In this document: positions 17,210 through 27,884 of the stretch, piece by piece | Layout of the letters: the number at the start of each line of letters is the position of its first letter | Position numbering within the stretch: position 1 is the first letter of the stretch | Source of the DNA: Arthrobacter globiformis | GTDB lineage: Bacteria; Actinomycetota; Actinomycetes; Actinomycetales; Micrococcaceae | Assembly (NCBI RefSeq): GCF_030818015.1 | Contig: NZ_JAUSZX010000001.1 | Span: 3,224,001-3,288,000, forward strand | Length of the DNA stretch: 64,000 nucleotides | Direction of reading: 5' to 3' | Made by a program: the position numbers and the translations under genes | Notes under the pieces: generated by a model | Seen by the model: the letters and a program-made list of their open reading frames with translations, nothing else | Database searches by the model: none | What the model was told of the DNA's origin: nothing

Positions 17210-18135
17210 GAAGAGGTCCCTTCTGTGGCGCTCACGGCGCCCGCCCTGCTGAGGTTTGAAATGGTTTGCCGGACAACGGCCAGGTCCTGGTCCCCCAGGC
17301 CCTGGCGCTTCAGTTCGGCATAAAGTTCGACGCCGGCCCGCGCCATCGGAACGGCGGCCCCGGCGGCGTCGGCGGACTCCACGACGAAGGACAGGTCCTT
17401 GTGCATGAATTTTGCCGGGCCGGTAGGCGTGTAGTCCTTCCGGGCAATCCGCGGGCCCACCTGGTCCAGGACGCGGCTGCCGGCGAGGCCGCCGGACAGG
17501 ACCTCATAGAGGGCGGCGACATCGACGCCCGACCGTTCGGCGAGCTCGGCCGCTTCGGCGAGCGCCGCCGTCGTTGTTCCGACCACCAGCTGATTGCACG
17601 CCTTTGCCAGCGACCCGGCACCGAGCGGTCCCAAGAGCCTCACTGTGGTGCCCATGGCCTCGAAGAGCGGAAGCAGCCGGCGGAAGTCGGCGTCGTGGTC
17701 AGCCCCCGCCATGATGGCCAGGGTCCCCTCGATGGCACCCTTCGTCCCGCCGCTGACCGGTGCATCCAGCACCACGGCATTGCCTGAACTGGCCGCCTGG
17801 ACCCTACGCCCGAAATCCTTGACCCCGGTGGGGGAAACGCTGCTCATAACCACCACCGCGGTGCCGGCCGCCGGCGGTGATGTCCGCCAGCTCGCGAGCA
17901 GCCCGGACGCCGCGTCCTCAATGTAGGCAAGGTCCGGCAGCATGAAGACGATCACCGGCTCGTCCCGGAGTAGCTCCACGGTTTCTGCAGAGGATCCGCC
18001 GAGCCGGCGTAAATCCTCCAGCGCGGCAGAGGACCTGTTGCACGCCGTTACCGCCCACCCCTTCCGGACCAGATTCGCCGCCATCGGCGCCCCCATCAGG
18101 CCCAGGCCCACGAAGCCTGTTCTCTGTACACTCAT
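17206..18135 (-). CDS. NAD(P)-dependent beta-hydroxyacid dehydrogenase (HIBADH/GlxR family)
   Basis: A 309-residue protein of the 3-hydroxyisobutyrate / tartronate-semialdehyde reductase family: GLGLMGAPMAANL nucleotide site, substrate-binding DAPVSGGTKGA, and KACNQLVVG with the catalytic Lys. The C-terminal helical domain ends ~295. It is first in a tightly overlapping operon with the IdnO- and IdnD-like genes and divergent from a D-2-hydroxyacid dehydrogenase. Substrate unknown; a sugar-acid semialdehyde or aldonate is plausible from context. Confidence 0.85.
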   Translation of the reverse strand: MSVQRTGFVGLGLMGAPMAANLVRKGWAVTACNRSSAALEDLRRLGGSSAETVELLRDEPVIVFMLPDLAYIEDAASGLLASWRTSPPAAGTAVVVMSSVSPTGVKDFGRRVQAASSGNAVVLDAPVSGGTKGAIEGTLAIMAGADHDADFRRLLPLFEAMGTTVRLLGPLGAGSLAKACNQLVVGTTTAALAEAAELAERSGVDVAALYEVLSGGLAGSRVLDQVGPRIARKDYTPTGPAKFMHKDLSFVVESADAAGAAVPMARAGVELYAELKRQGLGDQDLAVVRQTISNLSRAGAVSATEGTSS

Positions 18136-18203
18136 CCGCAGGGAACCTCACTTCGTTGTGGTCAATGGCCAATCCTTGGAAATCTGTTCAGTATTCTAGC
18201 CTC

Positions 18204-18221
18204 TATTCAGTATGATGAACA
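18204..18221. promoter_or_regulatory. candidate operator TTCA-N6-TGAA between divergent genes
   Basis: TTCA (18206-18209), six bases, TGAA (18216-18219) form an inverted repeat that overlaps the start of the hydroxyacid dehydrogenase gene; another CTGTTCAGTAT lies at 18184-18194. Similar sites occur in front of the MHS transporter and the IclR gene. IclR as the binder is inference. Confidence 0.4.
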
Positions 18222-19276
18222 GCATGACGACTGAAACCACCGTCGCGATCGCCGTCCCGCTCGAAGCCGAGTTCGTGGAACGCATCCGCGCCGTAGATCC
18301 CTCCGTGACCGTTCTTTACGAGCCCGACCTGTTGCCGCCCGAACGGTTCCCAGCAGACCACGCCGGCGACCCCGCCTTCAAACGCACCCCTGAGCAGGAG
18401 GAGCGCTACTGGGAGATGCTGGGCAAGGCCGACGTGCTTTACGGCTTTCCGAACGAAAGCCCCGCGGGCCTGGCGCGGATCGCGAAGGATAATCCCCGCC
18501 TGCAGTGGATCCACGCCATGGCGGCGGGCGCCGGTGGTGCAGTCAAGGCCTCAGGGCTCGATGCCGGGACCCTGAACAAGTTCAAGGTGACCACGTCCGC
18601 AGGGGTGCACGCCCTGCCCCTCGCGGAGTTTGCGGCACTGGGCATCCTCAACGGTTTCAAGCGGACCGCTGAGCTTGCCCAGGACCAGGCCGCCAAGGTG
18701 TGGCCGGAGCTGCGGATACCCACCAAGCTGGTCAATGGCTCATCGCTGGTGGTCACGGGGCTCGGGGAGATCGGGCTGGAAACCGCCCGCATCGCCCGCG
18801 CACTCGGCATGAAGGTCAGCGGCACAAAGCGTTCCGTGGAGCCGATCGACGGCATCGAGGAAGTGGCGGACAACAACGGACTCGCCGGTCTGCTCGCCTC
18901 GGCCGACGCCGTGGTGAACACCCTCCCGGGCACGCCGTACACGGAGAAGCTTTTCAACCGCGAGGTCTTCGCCGCCATGAAACCCGGCACGGTGTTCGTG
19001 AATGTGGGCCGCGGAACCGTGGTGGACGAAGACGCGCTGCTCGAGGCCCTGGAAAACGGACAGGTGGCCTACGCCTGCCTTGACGTTTTCGCCGTCGAGC
19101 CGCTGCCCCAGAACAGCCCGCTCTGGAGCCACCCGCGCGTCATGGTGTCTCCGCACACCTCGGCCCTGAGCGCGGCGGAGAACCGCCTGATCGCAGAGCG
19201 CTTCTGCAGCAACCTCAGGACGTTCCTGGACGGCGGCGAACTCCCCCACCTCGTGGATACGGTCCACTTCTACTAA
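18212..19276 (+). CDS. D-2-hydroxyacid dehydrogenase family protein
   Basis: A ~354-residue NAD-dependent dehydrogenase. The N-terminal substrate domain contains WIHAMAAGAGG. The Rossmann domain has VTGLGEIGLETAR, VNVGRGTVVDE (catalytic Arg region is VGRG) and ends with catalytic His in SPHTSALS. These match the phosphoglycerate/hydroxypyruvate reductase superfamily. Start is ambiguous: ATG at 18212, 18215 or 18224; no Shine-Dalgarno is evident and a -10-like TATTCT at 18192-18197 suggests a very short leader. It is divergent from the sugar-acid operon and probably co-regulated with it. Confidence 0.88.
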   Translation: MMNSMTTETTVAIAVPLEAEFVERIRAVDPSVTVLYEPDLLPPERFPADHAGDPAFKRTPEQEERYWEMLGKADVLYGFPNESPAGLARIAKDNPRLQWIHAMAAGAGGAVKASGLDAGTLNKFKVTTSAGVHALPLAEFAALGILNGFKRTAELAQDQAAKVWPELRIPTKLVNGSSLVVTGLGEIGLETARIARALGMKVSGTKRSVEPIDGIEEVADNNGLAGLLASADAVVNTLPGTPYTEKLFNREVFAAMKPGTVFVNVGRGTVVDEDALLEALENGQVAYACLDVFAVEPLPQNSPLWSHPRVMVSPHTSALSAAENRLIAERFCSNLRTFLDGGELPHLVDTVHFY

Positions 19277-19313
19277 ACCGCCTGCCGCAGGACACCCCTG
19301 CAAAGGAATCACC

Positions 19314-19355
19314 GGAGAGCCGGGCAGCCACATGGTTGCCCGGCTCTCCCCTTTG
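19314..19355 (+). terminator. intrinsic terminator after the D-2-hydroxyacid dehydrogenase
   Basis: GGAGAGCCGGGCA (19314-19326) pairs with TGCCCGGCTCTCC (19337-19349), 13 bp with an inner CCA/TGG, followed by CCTTT. Confidence 0.7.
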
Positions 19356-19367
19356 CACTCTCCCCGG

Positions 19368-19461
19368 GCGCGAACGCACACTTGCGGCCCCCAACGCCAG
19401 GCGCGAACGTACACTTGCGGCCCACCCCGCGTAGGGATGGGCCGCAACTGTACGTTCGCGC
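19368..19461. repeat. three copies of a 23-bp repeat, two direct and one inverted
   Basis: GCGCGAACGYACACTTGCGG plus CCC occurs at 19368-19390 and 19401-19423 in direct orientation and at 19439-19461 inverted with one mismatch. Copies 2 and 3 can fold into a 23-bp hairpin with a 15-nt loop. It lies between convergent genes, so it may act as a terminator or be a REP-like intergenic repeat. Confidence 0.85.
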
Positions 19462-19486
19462 TGTGTGTTTTCCGGCTCAGCGGCGT

Positions 19487-20836
19487 CTAGTGGGCATCCT
19501 CGATTGCAACCAGGTCGCGGCCCCTGGTTTCCGGCGTGAAGAAGGTGCTCACGAAGGAGATCAGCGCAAGGACCAGCGAGTAGAGCGCCAGGACCAGCCA
19601 GGAGTAGCCGGTGGCAGCGAGCAGTGCCGCTCCCACCAGCGGAACCAGCCCGCCAGCCAGCACGGCGGAGAGTTCGCGCGCCATGGCGACACCCGTGAAC
19701 CGGTACTGCGATCCAAACAGTTCAGGCAGCAGCGGGCACTGCGGTCCCAGCATGGACTGCACGCCGAGCGCGATGCCAACCACCATGACGACCCACACCA
19801 GGGTCACATTGCCCAGGCTCACGAGGTAAAAGGCCGGGAAGGCGATGACAGCCTGGAACAGGGCGCCGTAACGGTAGACCGGCACGCGGCCAAAGCGGTC
19901 GGACATCGCACCGAAGGTGACCACCATGACGGCGGCAAAACCGGCGGCGATCAGGAGACCCACCGGACCGATGAACTTGTCGCCCGGGAAAACGCCGGCC
20001 GGGGCCGCCAGGAACGCCACCAGCAGCGCCGAATAGATGGAGGAGTTTCCGTTCTCACCCATGCGCAGGCCGATGCCCACGAGAACGTTCTTCTTGGAGT
20101 GCTTCCAGAGCTGGCCCACCGGGTTCTTGACGACGTTCTTGTGCTTCTCCAGCTCCTGGAACACCGGGGTTTCCTTGAGCCGCAGCCGGATGAACACCGC
20201 AATCGCAATGAGGATCACGCTGGCCAGGAACGGCACACGCCAGAGCCAGCCTTCGAGCACGGCCTTGTTGGCGGTGGCGATGAGGGCGAAGGTGCCGGCG
20301 CCCAGAAGGGTGCCCAGTTGGATCCCCACAAACGGAAGTGAGGCAAAGAAACCACGACGGCGGGGCGGGGCCACTTCGGAGATCAGCGTCGTTGCGCCGG
20401 CCTGCTCCGCGCCGGCACCGAGGCCCTGGACGATCCGGAGGATGACCAGGAGTACCGCACCGAGCATTCCTGCCTGCTCGAATGTCGGCAGCAGGCCGAT
20501 GGCGAAGCTTGCGGCGCCCATCAGGCCGATGGTCAGGATCAGCACCATTTTCCGGCCGAACCGGTCTCCGATGTACCCGAAGACGATGCCGCCGAAGGGG
20601 CGGGCAGCGAAGCCCACGCCGTATGTGGCGAATGATGCGATCAGCGCACCCTCATCGCCGAGCGGCTTGAAGAACAGCGGCCCGAAGATGAGGGCCGAAG
20701 CCAGGCCGTAGATGTAGAAGTCGTAATACTCCAGAGCGGAGCCTACGGAGCTGGCAAGTGTTGCCCTTCGCAGCTGTTCCGGTTCGACGACGGCGCCGTC
20801 CGCATCAGCCAGCGGTGAATCAGTACGAGTTGTCAC
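19487..20836 (-). CDS. MHS-type major facilitator superfamily transporter
   Basis: A 449-residue 12-TM proton symporter. The N-terminal helix region SSVGSALEYYDFYIYG, then FGYIGDRFGRK (the MFS loop 2-3 motif), identify the metabolite:H+ symporter (MHS) group that imports carboxylates such as shikimate, alpha-ketoglutarate or aromatic acids. The GTG at 20836 is chosen because GAGGGAG lies 5 nt upstream; the frame continues upstream without a site. A sugar acid or related hydroxyacid is the likely cargo, inferred from the neighbouring dehydrogenases. Confidence 0.87.
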   Translation of the reverse strand: MTTRTDSPLADADGAVVEPEQLRRATLASSVGSALEYYDFYIYGLASALIFGPLFFKPLGDEGALIASFATYGVGFAARPFGGIVFGYIGDRFGRKMVLILTIGLMGAASFAIGLLPTFEQAGMLGAVLLVILRIVQGLGAGAEQAGATTLISEVAPPRRRGFFASLPFVGIQLGTLLGAGTFALIATANKAVLEGWLWRVPFLASVILIAIAVFIRLRLKETPVFQELEKHKNVVKNPVGQLWKHSKKNVLVGIGLRMGENGNSSIYSALLVAFLAAPAGVFPGDKFIGPVGLLIAAGFAAVMVVTFGAMSDRFGRVPVYRYGALFQAVIAFPAFYLVSLGNVTLVWVVMVVGIALGVQSMLGPQCPLLPELFGSQYRFTGVAMARELSAVLAGGLVPLVGAALLAATGYSWLVLALYSLVLALISFVSTFFTPETRGRDLVAIEDAH

Positions 20837-20902
20837 TAGCACTCCCTCAAAGACACGCCAGGCCCCCGTTGGCCTGGTGAGTAGTGACACCACTATTGCG
20901 AC

Positions 20903-20918
20903 GGTCACTATGCTGAAC
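20903..20918. promoter_or_regulatory. candidate operator upstream of the MHS transporter
   Basis: GTCA-CTATGC-TGAA (20904-20917) is a near copy of the TTCA-N6-TGAA site at 18206-18219. A further ATGATGAAC at 20929-20937 matches the ATGATGAAC at 18212-18220. It lies between the transporter start and the IclR gene's 3' end. Confidence 0.35.
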
Positions 20919-20965
20919 AGAGTACAACATGATGAACGACTAGCCAATAGTGCCGGGGTTTCCGA

Positions 20966-21763
20966 CTAGCCCATGGGGTTGCCGAGGGATCTGGCCAGCT
21001 CTTTCAGCTCTTTGACCATCTGCGCGCCCTGCTCCTGCGAGTACGTTGCCTTCAGTGCGGTGACGGACAGGCCGAGACTGGGGCCATGCGCTCCGCGGGT
21101 TGGTACAGTCACGGCGAGACACACCACACCCGTGGTGGATTCCTCATCTTCAAACGCGTATCCCTGCTTGCGGATCTGCTCCAACTGGGCCTTTAGTTCC
21201 GCTCCCGTTCGCAGTGATTTGGGCGTCAGCACGGGAAGCTCCGCATCGTCAGCGAACATCGCGTCGATGTCGTGGTCATGAAGCCTGGCGATCAAGGCCT
21301 TGCCTACGGCGCAGAGTGACACCGGCATCTTGTCGCCTATGTTGGAGGTCAGGCGGACCGCCGGGTGGCCCTCGTAGCGCGCCAGATAGATAACGTTGGT
21401 GCCATCCAGCATGGCAATGCGCACCGTTTCACCTGACAGCGTGGGCGCCTGCTCACAAAAACGGTAGAACTCCTGGACTTCGTCGAGCCGGCTCAAGTAG
21501 GCGGCTCCCAATTCAACCAGCTTCCGCCCCAGCGTGTATTCGGCGCCCTGCCTACTGATGAGCCTGGCCTCCTCGAGGGCCAGCAGAAGGTTGGAAGTTG
21601 ACGATTTGGGGATTCCAAGGTCCCGGGCGAGGTCACTAAGGGTAAGCCGGCCAGTGGCGGATGCAGCAAGCGACTCCAGTACGGCGGCAGCTCGCGTAAC
21701 AGCCGGCGCCGGGGAGGCGCTGCCCAGTCCGTCATTGGCTTTGGGGGTACGGGAATCGGCCAT
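20966..21763 (-). CDS. IclR family transcriptional regulator
   Basis: A 265-residue protein: N-terminal winged HTH (LTLSDLARDLGIPKSSTSNL) and C-terminal IclR effector domain with VRIAMLDGTNVIYLAR, MPVSLCAVGKAL and GVVCLAVTVPTRG. The ATG at 21763 has AAGGAG 5 nt upstream; a longer frame exists but lacks a site. It lies just upstream of the transporter on the same strand (129 bp gap) and most likely controls the transporter and the sugar-acid genes; effector unknown. Confidence 0.9.
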   Translation of the reverse strand: MADSRTPKANDGLGSASPAPAVTRAAAVLESLAASATGRLTLSDLARDLGIPKSSTSNLLLALEEARLISRQGAEYTLGRKLVELGAAYLSRLDEVQEFYRFCEQAPTLSGETVRIAMLDGTNVIYLARYEGHPAVRLTSNIGDKMPVSLCAVGKALIARLHDHDIDAMFADDAELPVLTPKSLRTGAELKAQLEQIRKQGYAFEDEESTTGVVCLAVTVPTRGAHGPSLGLSVTALKATYSQEQGAQMVKELKELARSLGNPMG

Positions 21764-21844
21764 GATTCTCCTTTTCGATACGCGCTCAGACAGCGGGGTC
21801 GGCAGATTGCATCGCGCTCGAAACACCGGCGACGATGCCAAGGC

Positions 21845-21860
21845 GTCCAGTCAACTGAAC
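21845..21860. promoter_or_regulatory. candidate autoregulatory site upstream of the IclR gene
   Basis: TCCA-GTCAAC-TGAA (21846-21859), followed by an ATCATACTGG that is the reverse complement of CCAGTATGAT, resembles the sites at 18.2 and 20.9 kb. It lies ~85 bp upstream of the iclR start. The match is weaker than the first site. Confidence 0.3.
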
Positions 21861-22002
21861 ACCTAACATCATACTGGCTGTAGGGCTGCTGCTGAAGGCA
21901 TGCCAGCATCAGCCGCATGCGCCCGCAGCGCGAAGAGCACCTCGCGGACGGACGCCTCCTTAACAGTTTGTGTTTCCGAAAGTTCACGGTATATTCAATT
22001 TC

Positions 22003-22047
22003 AAGCCTTCCACCGCGGCATCCCCCAATAGTCGCGGTGGAAGGCTT
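22003..22047. repeat. perfect 15-bp inverted repeat in the iclR-DUF6504 gap
   Basis: AAGCCTTCCACCGCG (22003-22017) and CGCGGTGGAAGGCTT (22033-22047) are exact complements around a 15-nt loop. No T run on either side. The stretch 21764-22103 (340 bases) holds only this, the candidate operator and the expected iclR promoter; I see no gene in it. It could end the DUF6504 transcript. Confidence 0.6.
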
Positions 22048-22103
22048 ATCCAATTCCCAGGCCCTGTAGTATTCCGGGCCTTTCTGGTTGTTTGGCCTCC
22101 TGC

Positions 22104-22424
22104 TCAGGCCGCATCCGCGATGGCGTTTTCCGCGGCGGCGTTGTCCGCCACAGCGCTCCGCAGTCTCCACCCGCCGCCGAGTCCGTCGCGGACGATCTCC
22201 ATGGTGGTCAGCGCTGATCCGGCATTTCGCCCCAGCCGGGTTTGCAGCCGCCACACTTCGACGTCGACGCGGCTAAGTCCCAGCGGCATCCGGCGCTGCG
22301 CCTCCCACCAGCTGATGCGTTCAAACCAACGCAACGGTTCCGCGCCCACCGTCCATTCCTGCCCGCCGCGGATGACAGCCCCCGGCTGCCCGTCGGCAGC
22401 AGTCCTCACAAGTACGTGTTCCAT
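22104..22424 (-). CDS. DUF6504-like small protein
   Basis: A 106-residue protein. The block QEWTVGAEPLRWFERISWWE and the following VEVWRLQTRLG...TTMEIVRDGLGGGWRL resemble DUF6504, a small beta-rich domain found alone or near ImuB/DnaE2 lesion-bypass genes in actinobacteria. No such genes are in this window. The function is unknown; family assignment is by memory of motif only. Confidence 0.6.
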   Translation of the reverse strand: MEHVLVRTAADGQPGAVIRGGQEWTVGAEPLRWFERISWWEAQRRMPLGLSRVDVEVWRLQTRLGRNAGSALTTMEIVRDGLGGGWRLRSAVADNAAAENAIADAA

Positions 22425-22518
22425 GCCCGCAGGCTATGGCCGGGCACAGACATTCTTCGCAGGAACAGCCGGCCGTCAGAAACGGCAACAGCCGCCCTCA
22501 AAAAGCGCAACGGAAACA

Positions 22519-22563
22519 CAAAAACCCCGCCTGACCAAGCTCTTGAGCCTGGTCAAACGGGGT
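22519..22563 (-). terminator. intrinsic terminator after tRNA-Val
   Basis: On the minus strand CCCCG-TTTGACCA...TGGTCAGG-CGGGG forms a stem with a ~12-nt loop followed by TTTTTGTG, directly downstream of the tRNA. Confidence 0.85.
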
Positions 22564-22571
22564 AATTAGGG

Positions 22572-22644
22572 TGGGTCCTACCGGGATCGAACCGATGACA
22601 TCCACGGTGTAAACGTGGCGCTCTACCAGCTGAGCTAAAGACCC
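22572..22644 (-). tRNA. tRNA-Val (anticodon TAC)
   Basis: Reading the minus strand: acceptor GGGTCTT / AGGACCC with discriminator A, D arm GCTC-AGCTGGTA-GAGC, anticodon arm CCACG-TTTACAC-CGTGG with TAC (complement at 22609-22611), and GGTTCGA in the T loop. 73 nt; CCA not encoded. Confidence 0.96.
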
Positions 22645-22716
22645 AAAGAGAGGTTTTTCGCACCGAAGCGCTCGAACCAACGAACATAGACTCTACCCGA
22701 ACAATGCCCTCAAACG

Positions 22717-23655
22717 CTAATCGGGTCGGGCCGCGGCGAGCGGGGGCAATTCTTCTGCCAGCCAGGCGAGGGACTCGCTTACTCCGGCTTCCAGCTTGAT
22801 CGTGGCGAGGTCGTCGCCGCGCGTCTGGCCACGGTTGATGATGACAACCGGTTTGCCTTGCTTGGCCGCATGGCGGACAAACCGCAGCCCACTCATGACG
22901 CTAAGCGAGGAACCGGCAACAAGCAGGGCTTCGGCGTCATCCACCATTGCGTACGCGCGCTGCACCCGCTCCTTGGGGACGTTTTCGCCGAAGTACACAA
23001 AGTCCGGCTTCAGGACACCGCCGCACGCGGGGCAACGGGCGACCACAAAACTGCGGATCAGTCGCAGGTCCTCCACAGTGGCGTCGGCATCAGGGGCCAT
23101 CTCGACAAGGCCGGAGTTCATGGCATGGTCCAGAAAGTCCGGATTCAGCTCTTCCAGAACCCTCGCGAGCAGCTGCCGCGAGTACGTGCGCCGGCACTCG
23201 AGGCAAATTACCTGGTCGAAGCGTCCGTGAAGGTCCACCACATTAACACTGCCGGCGTCCTCATGGAGGCGGTCCACGTTTTGGGTGATCAGTCCGGTCA
23301 GGAGCCCGCGCTGCTCGAGGACGGCGACGGCGGCATGGCCGGCGTTGGGATTGGCCCGCCTTAAGTGGGACCAGCCAATGTGGTTACGCGCCCAGTATCG
23401 CTGACGGTTGGCAGCATCGCCGAGAAACTCCTGATAGGTCATGGGTGAGCGTGGAGGCGAATCCGGCCCGCGGTAGTCCGGAATGCCCGAGTCCGTGCTC
23501 AGGCCGGCCCCGGTCAGTAGCGCCAGGGGCAGCCCGGCGAGCACGTCCCGGATCCCGCCCAGCACGTCGAGGTCGCTGGCTGCTGACTCGGCGGGCGGGG
23601 CGGGAGGCAGACTGGCGAACCCTGTCAGGCCGATGCCGGTCCGCCGCTGATCCAT
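22717..23655 (-). CDS. sirtuin (NAD-dependent protein deacylase)
   Basis: A 312-residue Sir2 family enzyme: NAD-binding GAGLSTDSGIPDYRG, TQNVDRLHEDAG, catalytic His in VDLHGRF, a zinc site with CLEC and CPAC pairs, KPDFVYFGE, and GSSLSVMSG. It removes acyl groups from lysine using NAD+. The ATG at 23655 (MDQRRTG) is chosen because it follows the upstream stop by 16 nt; an extended frame would overlap that gene. It is co-directional with the peroxiredoxin gene. Confidence 0.93.
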   Translation of the reverse strand: MDQRRTGIGLTGFASLPPAPPAESAASDLDVLGGIRDVLAGLPLALLTGAGLSTDSGIPDYRGPDSPPRSPMTYQEFLGDAANRQRYWARNHIGWSHLRRANPNAGHAAVAVLEQRGLLTGLITQNVDRLHEDAGSVNVVDLHGRFDQVICLECRRTYSRQLLARVLEELNPDFLDHAMNSGLVEMAPDADATVEDLRLIRSFVVARCPACGGVLKPDFVYFGENVPKERVQRAYAMVDDAEALLVAGSSLSVMSGLRFVRHAAKQGKPVVIINRGQTRGDDLATIKLEAGVSESLAWLAEELPPLAAARPD

Positions 23656-23671
23656 GGGCTGGCCCTGACGC

Positions 23672-24175
23672 CTAACCCTTGGCCAGTTCTGCCAGGATGC
23701 GTCGGTATTCGGCGAGGTCACGGGCCTCGCCCCGCGGATTCACAACCACGTAGCGGACCGTTCCGCCGGCGTCGATGATGAACGTCCCGCGCCGTGCCAT
23801 TCCGCTTTCCTCGTCGAACACGCCGTACTTCCCGGCTACGGCGCCGTGCGGCCAGAAGTCGGCCAGCAGACTGAAGCCGTAGCCTTCCTGCTCGGCGTAC
23901 GCCCGGAGGGCAAACTTGCTGTCCACCGAGACCGCCAGCACCTCGGCGTCGGCATGTTCGAAGACTGCGAGGTTGTCCCGGATCTCACACAGCTCGCCTG
24001 TGCAGATGCCGGAGAACGCAAAGGGGTAGAAAACCACCACCACGTTGCGTCCGCGGAAGTCGGCAAGCCGGACGGGTTCACCGAACTGATTAACCAGGGT
24101 GAAGTCCGGCGCCTGCTGCCCAACCGCGGGCACCCCGGCAAGGTCCGCCGATGCGATGGCGGCCCGTGCGGTCAC
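23672..24175 (-). CDS. AhpE/BCP-type peroxiredoxin
   Basis: A 167-residue thiol peroxidase. The peroxidatic motif is PFAFSGICTGELC, with the catalytic Cys in the position of mycobacterial AhpE. A second Cys lies five residues later (C-x4-C), as in atypical 2-Cys BCP proteins. The GTG start overlaps the upstream DUF3052 stop (GTGA), so the two are translationally coupled. The AhpE-DUF3052-aceE neighbourhood is the one known from Mycobacterium. Confidence 0.9.
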   Translation of the reverse strand: MTARAAIASADLAGVPAVGQQAPDFTLVNQFGEPVRLADFRGRNVVVVFYPFAFSGICTGELCEIRDNLAVFEHADAEVLAVSVDSKFALRAYAEQEGYGFSLLADFWPHGAVAGKYGVFDEESGMARRGTFIIDAGGTVRYVVVNPRGEARDLAEYRRILAELAKG

Positions 24176-24591
24176 TTGTTCTTCCTGGTCACCAGGCGCG
24201 TGGCGCTCCAGTCCTTGGAAACGCCCGCGGACGTGGTGCAGTGCAGTCCCGCAGTCGGTGCCGCGTCCTGGATGTCGGAGGGCGAAACATATCCGGGACG
24301 GCCTGACTTGGGCGTGAGGACCCACACCACCCCGCCCTCGGTGAGCGTCGTCAGCGAGTCGACGAGCGTATCCACGAGGTCGCCGTCGCCGTCCCGCCAC
24401 CAGAAGATCACGGCGTCCACGACGTCGTGATCATCCTCATCCAGAAGCTCTGACCCCGTCAGATCCTCTATGTCATCACGCAAGTCGAGATCGACGTCGT
24501 CGTCGTAACCGAACTCCTGAATCAGATCCCCGTCCTTGAAACCCAATTTTTCCGCCACATTTACCGAAGTGGCGGCGTCGGCCTCGCTCAC
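24172..24591 (-). CDS. DUF3052 family protein
   Basis: A 139-residue acidic protein with EKLGFKDGDLIQEFGYDDDV, a DDHDVVDAVIFWWRDGDGDL core and C-terminal GLHCTTSAGVSKDWSATRLV, the pattern of DUF3052 (Rv2239c-like). Function unknown. GTG at 24591 has GAGGAAC upstream. It is divergent from aceE and overlaps the peroxiredoxin gene by 4 bp; the conserved position beside the pyruvate dehydrogenase E1 gene suggests a shared regulatory context. Confidence 0.88.
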   Translation of the reverse strand: MSEADAATSVNVAEKLGFKDGDLIQEFGYDDDVDLDLRDDIEDLTGSELLDEDDHDVVDAVIFWWRDGDGDLVDTLVDSLTTLTEGGVVWVLTPKSGRPGYVSPSDIQDAAPTAGLHCTTSAGVSKDWSATRLVTRKNK

Positions 24592-24636
24592 GTGTTCCTC
24601 CTGTGCATGGTGATTTCGATTACTCCAAGCCAACAC

Positions 24637-24959
24637 CCTTTGGGCGTGTGCTTCAAGCTACGTGCGCCGCTGCGCGGCTTATTGTGCGTCACACAACAAG
24701 TATGACGGTCAAATAGGGCAGCCGGTTCAAGCGCGGCTACGCATCCGCAGGCCGTCAGAGCTACAGTGACTGTTGACAACTATGCCTAGAGGGGCGACCG
24801 CCTCCACCGAATAGGCAGTCATACACACGAGATAGAACCCTGCCCGGCGCACATGACCGGGCTGTTGTAACCGATATGACGCACACGACGCGTTCACGCC
24901 GGGCAGCTACCCTGCCGGACCTGAGTGCGCCGGTGAATGCGCGCAAAGAGAGGTTGGAC
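24637..24959. other. divergent intergenic region between DUF3052 and aceE
   Basis: 323 bases without a convincing gene. It has a TTGTG-CGTCA-CACAA palindrome at 24682-24696 and a TTGACA at 24773-24778 without a matching -10. A weak possibility is a longer AceE N-terminus starting at 24876 with an alternate ATG, but no ribosome site supports it. Promoters for both genes must lie here. Confidence 0.6.
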
Positions 24960-27701
<2,742 letters not shown>

Positions 27702-27726
27702 CTCGGCCGGCTGAGCCCTACTACGA

Positions 27727-27770
27727 ACGACGGCGGTCCCCACCCACGGTGGGGGCCGCCGTCGTCGTTT
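27727..27770 (+). terminator. intrinsic terminator after aceE
   Basis: An 18-bp stem, 27727-27744 with 27748-27765 (one G-T pair, 3-nt loop), followed by CGTTTG. Confidence 0.8.
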
Positions 27771-27884
27771 GCGGTACTTCAGCAGTACTTCGGGAACCGC
27801 CGGACGAGCTGTGACGCAGCCCAACCGCAGTTGTAGCCTTTGCACAAAATGGAGCTTGCCCCGCAGGCACCGTATGCTCGAATT

